Assembly (NCBI GenBank): GCA_012845835.1
Contig: JABAKD010000021.1
Span: 14,262,978 to 14,326,977, forward strand
Source of the DNA: Undaria pinnatifida
Taxonomy: Eukaryota > Sar > Phaeophyceae > Laminariales > Alariaceae
DNA: 64,000 nt
Reading direction: 5' to 3'
In this document: positions 23,625 through 35,404 of the stretch, one piece after another
Layout of the letters: every line of letters starts with the position of its first letter
How positions within the stretch are numbered: position 1 is the stretch's first letter
Position numbers and translations under genes: made by a program
The notes under the pieces: generated by a model
Database searches by the model: none
What the model saw: the letters and a program-made list of their open reading frames with translations, nothing else
Told to the model about the DNA's origin: nothing

Positions 23625-24578
23625 GTGAGTACCACGAGACGTCATCATTAAAGGTTGAGACATGCGCTCTTCGGGTCTAATCTACCGTCCCCGAAGCGAG
23701 GAGTTGTCAGCACATTACAATAGAGTGTGGGCGAACCACTGCGTTGCCTCTGGGGTCATTCAGACTGAACGGTCGGTGGTTCAAACAAAGATTGTAACAG
23801 GGAGGAAAATTACCCGCAAAACCGGCGCCACGTCGACTATTCCTAGACGTCAGAGAGCTGGTTCCACGAAAATATTAAGGATAAGGATGGATGAGGTGAC
23901 ACGGGTGTGTGCGTACCGGAACAGGGCGATCACTCGCCCGAGAGAACCCCTCACCATAGCATTGGTGGATCTGCGATGCACTGAATGAAGGACACGGTTA
24001 TGCTTAATGGGCGCGTAAACCCTTAAGGACATGACTGGCAGCATTGCTCGTGTACGGGGCACTCGCAGTGGATGATTTTCATCCATTGGGAGAACACGAT
24101 GCGGGTTAAGGCAGTTGTAATCAATTGGGAATCGACCATCCGCACTCTACACCGTTTTGTGCCATTCAAATGCTCTCTTTAGAGTACGGACACGTTGATT
24201 GATACGCTTGCTTTACTGTGAAATCTTTGAATTGCCGGCCGCCTGCACGACTAGATAAACGAAACGCGGTAAACCCTTGCAGCGTTTTGTAGGGATGTTT
24301 GCTGGTATAAAGGTGGTCTAGATATAGCGTTGTGGGATTTTGCACGGCTTCGGTTGTCCCCACTACGGTAAATAGAGTGCCCTTCAAATAACATCGTCGG
24401 GGAAAGTTTACAGTACGGAGGGCATAGGAATCTCGTGCTATTCTGAACTTGTCTGTAGTTCAATGGAAGTCAAGAAAAACATTCAGAATCCTCCCTGTGG
24501 CGGAGAACACGCCTAGACCGTGAGCTTCCGCGCTGCCAATTTAACTCATTCCCCCTTTTGTTCAATTCGAGCCCACAG

Positions 24579-24659
24579 GTATCTCAATGACAACTTTCTG
24601 ACCACGCTACCTGATGGCATTTTCGAGGGCTTGGGGTCAAACGGAGGCTGGACAACGTT
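24579..24659 (+). pseudogene. Copy 1 LRR exon 5 (81 nt, weakened donor)
   Basis: CACAG acceptor, 81 nt in phase 2, followed by GTCGGTGCC where copy 2 has GTGAGTGTA. The GT remains but the rest of the donor consensus is lost. It encodes YLNDNFLTTLPDGIFEGL then a three-residue-longer SNGG loop. It has the same length as 62676-62756. Confidence 0.75.
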
Positions 24660-25000
24660 GTCGGTGCCTGTCCGTCGTGTCGTAGATGGATATTTTTGGC
24701 TACAGTCCAAGCGGGTAACAACACTCAGATCGTGGCTACGTGCCTTTACGCTCTCTTCCAAGTGGTGTTTGTTCCCCTGTCATTTTTGCGGATGACCAAG
24801 ACGCCAAATCGGTAGACACACGAGCTAGGTCAGCAACATGCCGTTTGTTGACATGGGATGCCACTGACAGGCACAGCCACTATTGTTGCCTGTGGCGAGC
24901 ACGGCCGGGCCTACCGTTTGTTATCGTTCGTCAACCGCAACATGTTAATCATTCTTACATCCACACCTTTGGCCAACTGCACGCCCCTATTATTCAACAC

Positions 25001-26454
25001 GGGAACTGGGCCCAACGCGTTGATTATGAACTGTATCCTGCTTGCCCCGTCCTCCCCAGACGCATTGCCTTAACTCACCACCCTCCCCCCCCCCCCGCGC
25101 TCTTGGTTCCCTGTTTTGAAAAAAGTCTATACGCCTATATTTGCATTTTTTTCCCCTTTTCCCCCTCCGTCTCCCCCCCCCTCACCCAGCGACCCTCCCA
25201 CGCCCGTTGCAACCTCCCTCACCCATGCCGTAGAAGTCGCGTTGTTCCCTACTATTAATGGTATTAATAGTATTGGGAGTGTTTTTGAGATCTCGGAATA
25301 ACAGCAATAGTAGCGGTAGTAGTAAGGGAGTGTAGCAGAATAACCAGAAGCAGTAGTAGTAGGTAGTAGTAGTGCTCAGTGTAGTAGTACTGGTAGTAGT
25401 ACTGGTAGTAGAAGATATGGTGGTACAGTACAGTCTAGTAGTATTAGCACTGAGAAAACCCCTCCGCACGCTGCTGGTATGATATACCCAGCACTAAATG
25501 TAATATAGTGCACGGTATAAAATACTTCGAAGTAATATACAGGTCTATGCTTGTAGTAGCAGCCAATCGGACAGACAGGCCCGTGGATAAAATATCAAAT
25601 TGCCCCGCCCCCCCCCCCCCCGGCCACTGTCTCATACATACTCCCCCAAAATCAACGTTTATGGTTTGGGTTCTCCTCTAGGTTTTCGTTTGTCCTCGTG
25701 GCTCTTGAGGTGGTGAATGGCTTCAGGTAACAGATCGCTGTGCTACCCATACACTCGGGACTCGCCAAACTGCTTGTTCTCGGTATGCGTCATGGCGTCC
25801 CATACATGTCATTACTCGTGAACCTCTGCGTTAAACTGCTCGTTCGGCATCTCTATGCGACAGAGCTAGTACAATATTTCCTGTGCCTATTATCTCCTCT
25901 CTACCCATCCACTGCCCATGTTGCCTCGACACGCTCACACAACGTTGTGTGCTGTTGTTCATTGAATTGCGGTCAATAAAACTACTGCTGTACGTGTTGT
26001 GTCCCTGTTCTTCTATGCTCCTGTCGTACAACTCTCCCTCTACTCTGCTGACGCTCCTGTGTTGCTGCTGCTGTTTCCACTGCTGGGCCGCTGCATCTAT
26101 CTGTCGCACGCCTGCCCAGTATGTAGATCATGATTGGTGTCCCCCCTTTGCGGTCTCTCTAACCCTTATGCTCATGCCGTCCATCTTCACCCTACTGTTA
26201 CTAGTGCTACCCCTGTCTCTGCTGTGTAGGCAATTCTACCTTCTATCTCTAGACTGATGGTTTTCGTGTCCGATAGTCGCTGCTGCTGTGCTGCTGCTGT
26301 ACCATGCTGATGCTGCTGAGGCTGTCCTCCTATTTTCCCATCAATTATTTCGCCTGGAACCACCCTCTCCCTAGTAATAGTACCCGGTCTATTCAGATAT
26401 TTCCTTTCCGTTCCGTCAAAGTCCATAGACTAAACTGCTCCGACATTCTTACGT
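25001..26454. other. No gene called; microsatellites and weak minus-strand frames
   Basis: Contains an imperfect (TAG)n tract (about 25290-25445), C runs (25083-25096, 25608-25622) and CTG-rich stretches (26055-26075, 26270-26320). Minus-strand frames at 25831-26109 and 26187-26426 are rich in Gln, Ser and charged residues and look more protein-like than their plus-strand shadows. They have no recognisable domain and are interrupted by stops. A decayed exon or retroelement is possible. Confidence 0.45.
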
Positions 26455-27040
26455 AATGCAGGTTGTCCATCAGTACCCCTGGAGTCCGTCCTGATTCTTC
26501 ATCATCGTCTAGAGAGATACAAAATCTGTGGGCACAACTGCTGTGAAACAGGGTAAACCAGCAGTCGCAATTTATCAAGGTAAAGCAAGCTAAATGCTAC
26601 ATACAGCAGTGGCGTACCGGGTACGAGAACACAACGCAACAAACCAGACGACAAAAAAAATAAAATAAAAAATCAAAAGAAAAAAAAAGAAGAAAGCAAA
26701 ACAACGCTGGAAACGACAACCGTTCTGGAAAATGTGATGGAAGATCAGAAAGGAAAGAAAAGGCTGCATGCAAGAAAAGCGACATAAAAGTACGTGCGGA
26801 AAAGGGACTGATTACACGATAGCCCTCCATAAAACCAGCGATTTTCTTTAACGAACATTTCACGGCTGCTCAACACGAGGAAGAATGCTATGAAAAACAT
26901 ATCTTCGTATTATGTTCTTGTTTGCAACAAGGGCTATCGAAGGATGGCGCCTGGGTGGCAAGGGGCACCGTATTTCAGGAGATGCGGCCGGGCGCTGGTT
27001 TCAAAACCGGCGATTTCGTGAAAAAAATATGGGGGGGCTA
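26455..27040 (+). repeat. Family D dispersed repeat, copy 1
   Basis: Block a (about 26455-26640, including CATCAGTACxCC, TAGAGAGATA and ATCAAGGTAAAGCAAG, ending at GTACCGGGTACGA) matches 43040-43190. Block b (about 26845-27040, including TTTCACGGCTGCTC, AAGGA, CACCGTATTTCAGG and GATTTCGT) matches 41155-41345. Here a precedes b. In the second locus b lies 1.7 kb before a. Confidence 0.65.
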
Positions 27041-27359
27041 CCTGTTGCCCAGACAAAACAACATGAAGAAGATAATTGCTGTTGCATGGACAAAAAACAA
27101 CACGAAAAAGACAACCTCTGTGTCACGGACAAAAGCAAGTCAAAGAAGATCAAAAAGATATCGGCATGAGGCCGGTAAAAAGGGAAAAAAAAAAAAAAAA
27201 AAAAAGGAATTCAGTGTGGTGGAAACTACAGTAATAAATTTATAAAATATTGATGATGTCAGATCCAGCTCGAAACTCCCCAGCTGAAGTAAAAATACCA
27301 ACACTAACTCCATTATAACAGAGAACAACAAAACATACATAGTCTAGTCTACGTATAAC
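27041..27359. other. No gene seen; A-rich tract
   Basis: Contains a run of about 23 A (27184-27206) and AT-rich sequence. No supported gene. Confidence 0.5.
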
Positions 27360-28166
27360 AAACCCCTACATCTATGCCACCTAAAGCCCCCCCATTCCCC
27401 CCCGCCCCCCCCCTCGGTCCCCACTCCCCACCTCCCCAACCCCCCCCACCCCATCCCATCCCCACCCCCTCGAACACTTCGCCCTTTCTCTACTCACTGA
27501 TTGTACGACTTACCCCAGGATAAACATGATAAATTGATGCATTCTTACCAAAACCTTCACATTTATCACCTCAAAAAAGTGTATAGTTTCCACGCACAGA
27601 TTGAGCTGCCCAACTCGCCCCACCCCGGCCCCAACCCCTCCCCCCCCCTCTATGATAAACTAGTGCAATTTTTTTTTTTTTTTTTCCCAAAGCCGTCACC
27701 TTATCCCCTTAAAGGATTTATAGCTTCCACGCACAAATTGCCCGCCCGTCCGCCCCCCCCCCCCGGTCCGCCCCCCCCCCGGTCCCCCCTCCTACCCCGC
27801 TCGCTTTTTATCAAAACCAGGCTCACACGTCCTTCAAAACTCCGCCGTCTCCTCACCGGTTATTCGACTTACAATATTCTCTTGATGAACGGATACATTT
27901 CCCTCCACAGCTAGCTGTCAGAGTTTGTCCCCCTCAGATACGGGTTTTATAGTTTCCGCGCACAGACTGACTAACATTACCCTGTTGACCCTGATAGCTA
28001 CACACACTGTGGTTGTAAGGGGAGTCGCCGACCTATATCCTTAATAATGAGGACACACAACCCGTAATACGCGCGATCGGAGTATCACACACAGCTTTCA
28101 AAGATGAGTTTCGACAAAAAATTCGATCTCGCAGCTGGAGTGTAATTTATTTTTTTATAATTAATA
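27360..28166 (-). repeat. Family A repeat, minus orientation
   Basis: Reverse-complement family A: C tracts (27740-27790), ACCGGTTATTCGACTTAC, TTTATAGTTTCCGCGCAC, GGAGTCGCCGACC, the ATCGGAGTATCACACACAGC block and a CTCGCAGCTGGAGTGTA terminus at about 28125-28143. It ends right at the start of tandem unit 2, mirroring 9421-9890. Confidence 0.85.
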
Positions 28167-31105
28167 TATATAAAATCATTCCTTGAATATCGAGTCATCC
28201 TTTGGTGTCATGGACTTTGGTCAGGAGTTTTTTGTCTCGGCCTAAGTATGCGATTCGCGGAACTGGAATTCTCGGTCGAATATGGCTTGGTTCGAGCGCC
28301 GCCTTCGGGGGGCGGCTCCAACGCCCCTCGCCCTGCCGTGTCCGTTCCGCACATCGACGTGAACGCGGACGGGTGCTGAGCGAGACGAGCGAGTGTCGAA
28401 GAGGAATTTTGGAAAAATTGTTGAATCTTAATCGCTGAAACGCCTGAATGATTTACAAATTTTACATTATTTCCAAACGGTACGTGATAATGTTCGGAAT
28501 TTTGCGGTGGCATACTCTCCAGCGTTAGTTTCTTTGCTGTACTTTTTACTAGTTGGTTTGGTTTCTTGCTCGGCATTATATTGCTATATTTCTGCTCGTT
28601 TGCCAGCTGGAAATTCAATTTTTTAGTGTGGGTTCACCTAAAACGTGACACAACTTACCGACGATATCCAACAACTTCTTGACACAAATTACCGACGGCA
28701 AGACGTTTCGTGGCGGAATAACTCCCAAATCATGATACTTTCACGTAACAGAATTTCGAGACAAAACCAAGGAGACAGAAGAGCCGTCTCTTCGGCCTTT
28801 GGCCCTGGCTTTAGCACGGCCGCTGACACTCCAGCCAGCCTCTGCTGTATGCATGAACGAGTGCGGTTGATTCGCAGCGAACTATCCCGCTGTGCTCGCT
28901 TGTATGTGGCCATTGTCCATGCCATTTCATGTCACCTCCCTTCTGTTTTGAGCTTGTCGTCGTACGGTTGAGGTACGAGGAAACCCGCACGTACTCGGTG
29001 AGAACAGCAGTATGTACGACGAGCATGAACGCTAACTGACGACATTGCCCAACACACAACAGCAGGTGTACAGCAGTAGCCGAAGGGCGAAACGTCTAGC
29101 ACATAGTACAGCAACAAGTAGCAACCAGAACTACAGCAGATGGCTCAAAGTGCAGTGCGAGTGCCGTTCGTTGGCAAGTTTAGTCGTACACGCATCACTC
29201 TCAAGAGCCAACAAGAGGCAGGGCTGGGGCCCCCAACACAGAGATACGTGACAACCACGGCCAGCTGTCGATCGCGTGGTTGGCCGGTAGTCCGTGCTTC
29301 GGTGCGTGTATCGGAGGTCGTTCGTAGTACTACTGCTGTAGACCGTCGAAAGACCACGTGACATGTGACATCCCGTTCTGGTGGCAGCCTCGCCAGTAGA
29401 CCCCCCAAATTTTCTTTTTCTTTTTTTTTTTTCTCGGCCCCATGCACCCATTTCCTTTCCTTTCTCTTCTTTGTTCTTTGTTTCTTATTTCCAATTGACT
29501 TGCGTCTGTTGTGCGCATGCGTAGTGATAGATACTACGTGTGATATATACGTGGTAGACTTTCTTGGGTGGCAAGCGGTATAGTCGGTTTTCCCAGGCGC
29601 GAGTAATGAGACGTATGCACCGGTATGGACCTGGCACATCGTAGGGTGACTCCCGATTTCACTTTTATATGTTTCTGGTGGAGGCATGAAATTCGTCAGC
29701 TGTTATTCATGCGTGTACCACCTTGGGTTGTTTGTGTTTTTCCCTAAGGTATTCCTCTGCTCCAGAGTGACTGGAACCAGTCCTGTGACCACGGACTGGA
29801 TTGTGCGAGTTAATGTGAGAGCATCAACAACATATATATTGCCTGTTTCTTGACCTTTCAGCTGCTTCCTGCAAATTTGGTTTTTCTGCCAACACGATTT
29901 TGAACCCTATGCAAAGATTCTGTTTTGTTTTAGTCAATTGTCAGCCGGCCGCCCCGGTGGTCTAGTGGTTTTACCCTCGAGTACCTCCAACGTTTAGTTG
30001 TCCTTGAGTTCGACTCCCAACGATGAATATAACCTAATTTGCAAAAATGCAATCAAAAAAAGAGATCAACTGCTGAAAGCGCCTGCTAGGTACAATTCGA
30101 CGCGAGTCGACGAGGGAAGAAAATGCTCGATTCTCCTCGCGGTAAAAATGAAGGCACGTGCCGAAGTGGGGAGGGACGACGAGGGCCCGCTATGTGACCC
30201 CGGATCTGAGTTACTACTGGGTGGGAGCGCGAGAATGGTGCGGGGATGATAAATGGGATGAAGAACAAAAATGTTACAAAGAAAGGTATATGATTACTTC
30301 TATCAGTAAAAAAAGTGTCAGTCTCTAGGAAATACGCACGGCACCATCAGCAGTCGTCATGGTAGAGAAACTCCATATATTATGTATTGAGGGGACGCGT
30401 CCGATTTCGACAACGTGAAAGCACCCACGAAGAAAATTTAGCAGACACACATATCCCGCCTTCTCGAGAGAAAACAGAAAAGAAGAAGCTCTACGCCAAC
30501 CTCCCGTACGAGCAAAGCCACCCCCCGCACCTATCTTAGACAACGCCGACGCAACGAAAGATCGCCCTCCTCTTCTTCGTTTTTCTCCTCGCCCGCAACC
30601 ACGCAGACCATTCAATGCGACAGCCTTCACGTAACAAAAAAAGCAATCTTCTTACAAACCCTCGCCGGCTGACATGGCCCCATGTCGACGTTTGATGCAA
30701 ACCGACTTTGCATCCTGTCGACTTCGAACCTCAATTGCCACGGGGACAGCAGTGCAGTCTCTTCATTAATGCCAAGGCCTCTTTCGTTTCGCCTAGAGGC
30801 GACGCAGGTTTTCAACAATACTATTTTCGGTATTTTTGTTTGATAGACGCCAACTTTTAGTTGACGGCGCATTTAACATAGTGTGTTTTGCCTATCCGTG
30901 CCTTCTTTGTTTTATAATATTACGTTTTTTTTCTGTCAAATCATGACTTTCATAATACCATGTTCGTATTAAACTCTTGGCATTACTTTAAAGTTCAACG
31001 CATGCCAAATCGGACAGCTACACCTCAAGTTGTCGAAGTGCTGCCCTGCCCTACCCAAAGCATGGGCGCCAGCGTATGCCGGCGCGCTTGCGGAGCCCTT
31101 GTAAA
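28167..31105 (+). repeat. Tandem array unit 2 (blocks B, C)
   Basis: Starts TATATAAAATCATTCC and runs through block B (to about 29905) directly into block C (GCAAAGATTCTGTTTTG, then the tRNA-like module). It ends at GCGGAGCCCTTG. Blocks F and E are absent, making this the most compact unit (2.9 kb). No coding sequence is conserved with the other units. Confidence 0.85.
29935..30060 (+). repeat. tRNA-like (SINE-type) module, best-preserved
   Basis: A box TGGTCTAGTGG at 29958-29968 and B box GAGTTCGACTC at 30006-30016 are 48 bp apart. This is close to the tRNA-gene layout and matches the RNA polymerase III consensus well. CCC follows the B box as in a T-arm. An A-rich stretch follows after GCAAAAATGCAATC. 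No clean cloverleaf acceptor stem is visible, so I call a tRNA-derived element rather than a tRNA gene. Confidence 0.6.
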
Positions 31106-33503
31106 ATATAGAACTATTCCTTGGTGTCAGGGACTTGGTCATGAGCTTTCGTTTGTCTTGGCCTAAGTATGCGATTGGTGGAACAGGAATTCTCGGTCGA
31201 ATATAGCTTCGTTCGAGCGCCGCATTCTGGGGGGGGCTCCAACGGCCCTCTACCAGCCGTGTCCGTTCCGCACATCGACGTGAACGCGTACGGATGCCGA
31301 GTCATACAAACGACAAGTTGCAAAAATACCGCATTTCGAGGAGGAATTTCGGAAAATTCGGATGTATCCTTATGTCTGCAGCGCCTGGATGATTTACAAA
31401 ATTGGCATCATTTCCAAACGGTACTTGATAATGTTTTGAATTTTGCGGTGGCATACTCTCGAGCGTTAGTTTCATTGCTGTACTTTTCTGCTAGTTCGTT
31501 TGGGTTCGTGCTCGGCCTTTTTATTGCTTTTGTTTCTGCTCGTTTTGCCAGTTGGAAATTCACTTTTTTTTGTGTGGGTTCACTTAAAACGTGACACAAA
31601 TTACCGACGGCAAGACGTTTCGTGACAAAATAACTACTAAAACATGGAATCATGATATTTTCACGTAACAGAATCTCTAGACAAAACGAAGCAGATAGAG
31701 TCGTCTCTTCAGCCTTTGGCCCAGGCTTTAGATCGGCCGCTAACACCCCAGGCAGCCTCTGCTGTAGGCATGAACGAGTGCGGTTGATTCGCAGCAAATT
31801 ACCTCGCTGTGTTCGCTTATTTGTGGCCATTGTCCATGCCATTTCATGTCACCTTCCTTCTGTTTTGAGTTCGTCGTCGTCCAGTTGAGGTACGAGGAAA
31901 CCCGTACTGGGTGAGAACAGCAGTATGTACGACGAGCATAAACGCCAACTGACGACATTGGCAATCAAACAACGGCAGGTGCTCAGTAGTAGCCGAAGGG
32001 ATAAAACTTCTAGCACATACTGCAGCAACTAGTAGCAAACAGAACCACAGCAGATAGCTTAAAGTACGGTACGAGTGCCGTTGGCAAGTTTAGTCGTACA
32101 CGCATCCCTCTGTCCAATATATAACAACCGATATACATTCAAATTGATAAAGGAAAAAATATTACATTTCCTGTAAGCATGATACGTCGTACGAGCGGAC
32201 GTTCTGGTGTGCTGTTGCCGTGAGACCGTCGAGCACACCGCATGTGTTACCTGAACAAAAGCGAACAAGAGGCAGCCCCCAACACAGACATACGTGACAA
32301 CCATGGCCTGCTGTCGATCGCGTAATTGGCCGCTAGTCCGTGGTTCGGTGGATGTATCGGAAGTCGTTCGTAGTACCGTTGTAGACCGTCGAAAAACCAC
32401 GTGACATCCCGTTCTGGTGGCAGACTTGCCAGTAGACCCCCGAAATTCCTTTCCTTTCTTTTCTCATTTTTTCTTTGTTTCTTTTTTCTAATTGACTTGC
32501 GTCTGTCGTGCGTATGCGTAGTGATAAATACTACGTGTAATATGTACGTGGTAGCTATTCTTGGATGGCAAGCGGTATAGTCGTTTTTTACAGACACGAG
32601 TAATGAGACGCATGCACCGGTATGGACCTGGCACATCGTAAGCTGACTCCCCATTCGACTTCTATATGTTTCTGGTGGAGGGATGAATTGCGTCAGTTGT
32701 GATATAGTCTATGCGTGTACCACCTTAGGTTGTTTGTGTTTTTCCCTAGGGTATTCCTTAGCTCCAGAGTGACTGGAGCCTGTCCTGTGGCGACGGGCTT
32801 GATTGTGCGAGTTAATGTTATAACAAAAACAACAACAGCAACAACCACAATCGAATTATATCATGTTTCTTGACCTTTTAGCTGCTTCCTGAACATTTGG
32901 TTTTTCTGCCAACACGATTTTGAACTTTTTCGTCATTGTTTCTCTTATTTTGTCTAGTAAGTTGAAGTCGAACTTTCATTCCACATTCGAGTCATCAAGG
33001 GCCCAAGACTCGAGACGAGACGAGGCAAGGTTATCTGCCCCGTCCCGTCCGAGACCCATAGCAGCGTAGGGCACCAGCTGCCAGGAGTATGAGACGAGGC
33101 ATGCACGGCATGGGCCAGGTAACGTTGCCTGCAACAACTAACTGCCCGCCACAGTATGAACGCGCGGACGGACGCTGAGCGAGAAAAGCCAAAAATGCGT
33201 TTTATTTTTTTATTTTGGGCGGTGTACGCCAGAGCTGATCTCGGATCTTGGCATATGTAGAGCTTGAACAAATAAATGACTGACAACGTTTATAAGTTGG
33301 CATTATTTCCAAATTTGGATCTAATTTTTTCCCGGCGTCTTTTTGGTTATGTCGGCCTCGAAGAACTGTTAGTGTTCTCCTGAGTACTGCTAGCTGTAGT
33401 ACGTGGAGAGGGTAAAACTCCGGAAATCCCTCTTACAAAGTCGGTGAGAATCAAATAACGAACTCGAAAACGCATTTGGTTGGTATTTTAGTATAACCTA
33501 CTA

Positions 33504-33570
33504 CTGAGTCACGTGCAGTGGGTAGTGCTGTGTCGTGAGTTCGATTTTCACCGCATTCATATCTGTCGCT
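33504..33570 (+). repeat. tRNA-like module (block E), type 1
   Basis: CAGTGGGTAGTGCTGTGTCG followed by GTGAGTTCGATTTTCACC resembles an A-box remnant plus a tRNA T-arm (GTTCGATT). Related copies are at 37590-37665 and 37868-37925. Confidence 0.4.
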
Positions 33571-33654
33571 TTTGAGCGTGCGCGCTAACGACAATATGAA
33601 TGGTTATTTTGGTAGTTTAACATGTCATGTGGCACTGCCCACAGTGAGAGTCAA

Positions 33655-33725
33655 GTGATTAGGTAGCTCAGTGGGCAGTCCTGTACGATTTCTCGGTCAA
33701 GTCACTTTGTTCGAAGGGCGCTGTC
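33655..33725 (+). repeat. tRNA-like module (block E), type 2
   Basis: TAGCTCAGTGG (33664-33674) is a perfect tRNA D-arm/A-box motif, and TTGTTCGAAGG lies 43 bp downstream, the canonical A-to-B spacing. The same pair occurs at 38034 and 38077. The acceptor stem is not convincing. Confidence 0.5.
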
Positions 33726-34192
33726 CAACGCTATCCATATCCGTACCCTATACCTGATGGTGGAAGCGTACTACGTACGGGAGGTGAGAAACACATTCGA
33801 GAATAGCGGGGACGACTTTGGGTTTTTGATTCCTCAGGGCAGGTATTTCACCGAGAACGGGTCAAGGCGTGGCGTACTAATCAGTGACACAGCAGCAATC
33901 TAAAGAATAGTAGTAGTCGACGATGTACACCTGGTACGCTGTTTTAAAATTCCGAGCTTTAAGAGCAGCAGTAGTAGTTGTTGTTGTTGTCGTTGTTGTT
34001 GTTCTCACAATAACTCCCATGATAAAGTCCGTGGTCACAAGACACAGCCTCCATCAGTAATATAAAATGTTGGCTGACACCATTAAAGCAACACCTCTCT
34101 GGGTACGTAAAGCGGCGTCAACCATCGTAATATCATACAATTTGGGGGAATGTAATCTCTATGGAAAGATCCTGTTTCGTTTGCATTAATTG

Positions 34193-34330
34193 TCAGCCGG
34201 CCGCGACGGTGGTCTAGTGGTTTTTCTCTCGAGTACTACTAACGTTCGGTTGTCCTTGAGTTCGACACACACCACGATGATATCTGACTTTATTTGCAAA
34301 AATAGAAAAGAAGAAAAAAAAAATCAACTG
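34193..34330 (+). repeat. tRNA-like (SINE-type) module in block C, copy 3
   Basis: A box TGGTCTAGTGG at 34210-34220 and GAGTTCGACAC at 34258-34268, 48 bp apart as in the copy at 29935, then an A-rich stretch. The A box is intact and the B box has one change. Confidence 0.55.
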
Positions 34331-34565
34331 CTGAGAGCGCCTAGCAGCGTGGGTAGGTAAATTTCGACGCGAGTCGACGAGGGAAGAAATTCTGGATTCT
34401 CCTTGTGGTAAAAACGAAGGCACGTGCAGAAGTGGGGAGGGAGGAGGACGGCCCGTTATGTGAACCCGGATCTGAGCTACTGCTGGGAGGGAGCGCGAGA
34501 GTGGTGCGACGATAAAGAAATGGATGAAAAAAAAAAAAAAGTTTAAAGGTATATTTCTACTCCCA

Positions 34566-35404
34566 GTGAATATTATATATAAATATATATTTACAGGGGA
34601 GAAGGGGAACCGATTGAAATTAAGTGTGGACGAGAGCAAATGCGAAGGAGCGGGCCGAGTAAACCAAAGCGACGAGGCGGCCAAGGAGAACCACAGCAGC
34701 CGGCAGGAGAATGGCACACGGAGACCCACGACCGGCACGCACACCATCATCATTAGAGCAGCGATCGCCTTTTCTTTGTCGAGGTTTTTTTACGAAGCAG
34801 TAGTACAACAACAGGTTGCTTATGTCACTGGTTTTTTAAATGTTTGTAGAAGAGTTGTATACCCTTCATGGAGAACGACCCTCCGCAAATTTCAATTTTC
34901 AGGCACGGGTGTCGTAGCTGCGCTGCAACCTGTCAAACAACTCGGGAAGGAGGGGCGATCATTGATATTTGTACTGTGGTTTTGGTTTCCATTGCTCTTA
35001 TTTCACTGCATGCCCGCGGGTCGTCATTTTGCCAGCACTCCAGACAGCAGGCGCGTTCGTCTATACTCACGATCACCGCGCCGTTCGTACGGTAAAGGCA
35101 GCCCAACCGCTGTAGTTTGTGGCCGCGAGTTGGCTAGTTGTAGGAACGGGGGAACTCAATGCTGTAGTTGAGTGGATACACGCGGCCATGTGAGTTCAGT
35201 TTGCACATTGGACCGTTTCACTTGTTGTGCGCCTTCTCCCGTTTCGCGTTTTTTTAGTTGGGAAAGCGTAGTATTTCCCGGGCGAATTCAGGTTTCACTT
35301 GGTTTTTCGGATCTTTCTAAGGCTCCAGCACCTTTGTGCGACCACGGACTCTCGAGGTTTTGACAAGAGTTAGTGTGAGAAAACAACAAAAACAACAACA
35401 ACCT
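34566..35404. other. Insert in unit 3 with long open frame, function unknown
   Basis: This sequence is absent from block C of units 1 and 2. It holds most of a 215-codon plus-strand open frame (34524-35171) whose N-terminal part is low-complexity Lys from the block C A-tract. The rest (hydrophobic stretch LIFVLWFWFPLLLF, then an Arg/Ser-rich tail) matches no family I recognise. The last 80 bp (ACCACGGACT, GTTAGTGTGAG, CCTGTTTCT) resemble the end of block B, so the insert is partly rearranged array sequence. Confidence 0.4.

Larger units (their letters stand above)
11050..25000 (+). pseudogene. LRR locus copy 1: duplicated, decayed LRR exon block
   Basis: This segment is collinear with 53905-63105. 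Anchors include TCGCTGTCACGG at 11053/53909, CATCGCCCACC-type blocks at 18010/58350, and the LRR exons 11817/54685, 13374/55813, 14211/56658, 23553/61596 and 24579/62676. It lacks the N-terminal cap exon (52707) and the C-terminal cap exons (63120, 63249) of the other copy. One LRR exon has lost its acceptor. About 1.9 kb (15625-17545) and 2.3 kb (18505-20840) are inserted relative to copy 2 and consist largely of family A repeats. As it stands it cannot encode a capped LRR protein. It could be a relic or a donor of LRR cassettes. Confidence 0.8.

Noticed and set aside
25083-25200. Proline-rich exon in a C-rich stretch
   Set aside because: It is a C homopolymer region read in frame. It has no splice context and lies outside the LRR duplication.
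29940-30030. Functional tRNA gene
   Set aside because: A and B boxes are present, but I see no 7-bp acceptor stem pairing or clear anticodon arm, and the module sits in the same place in each repeat unit. It is better called tRNA-derived.
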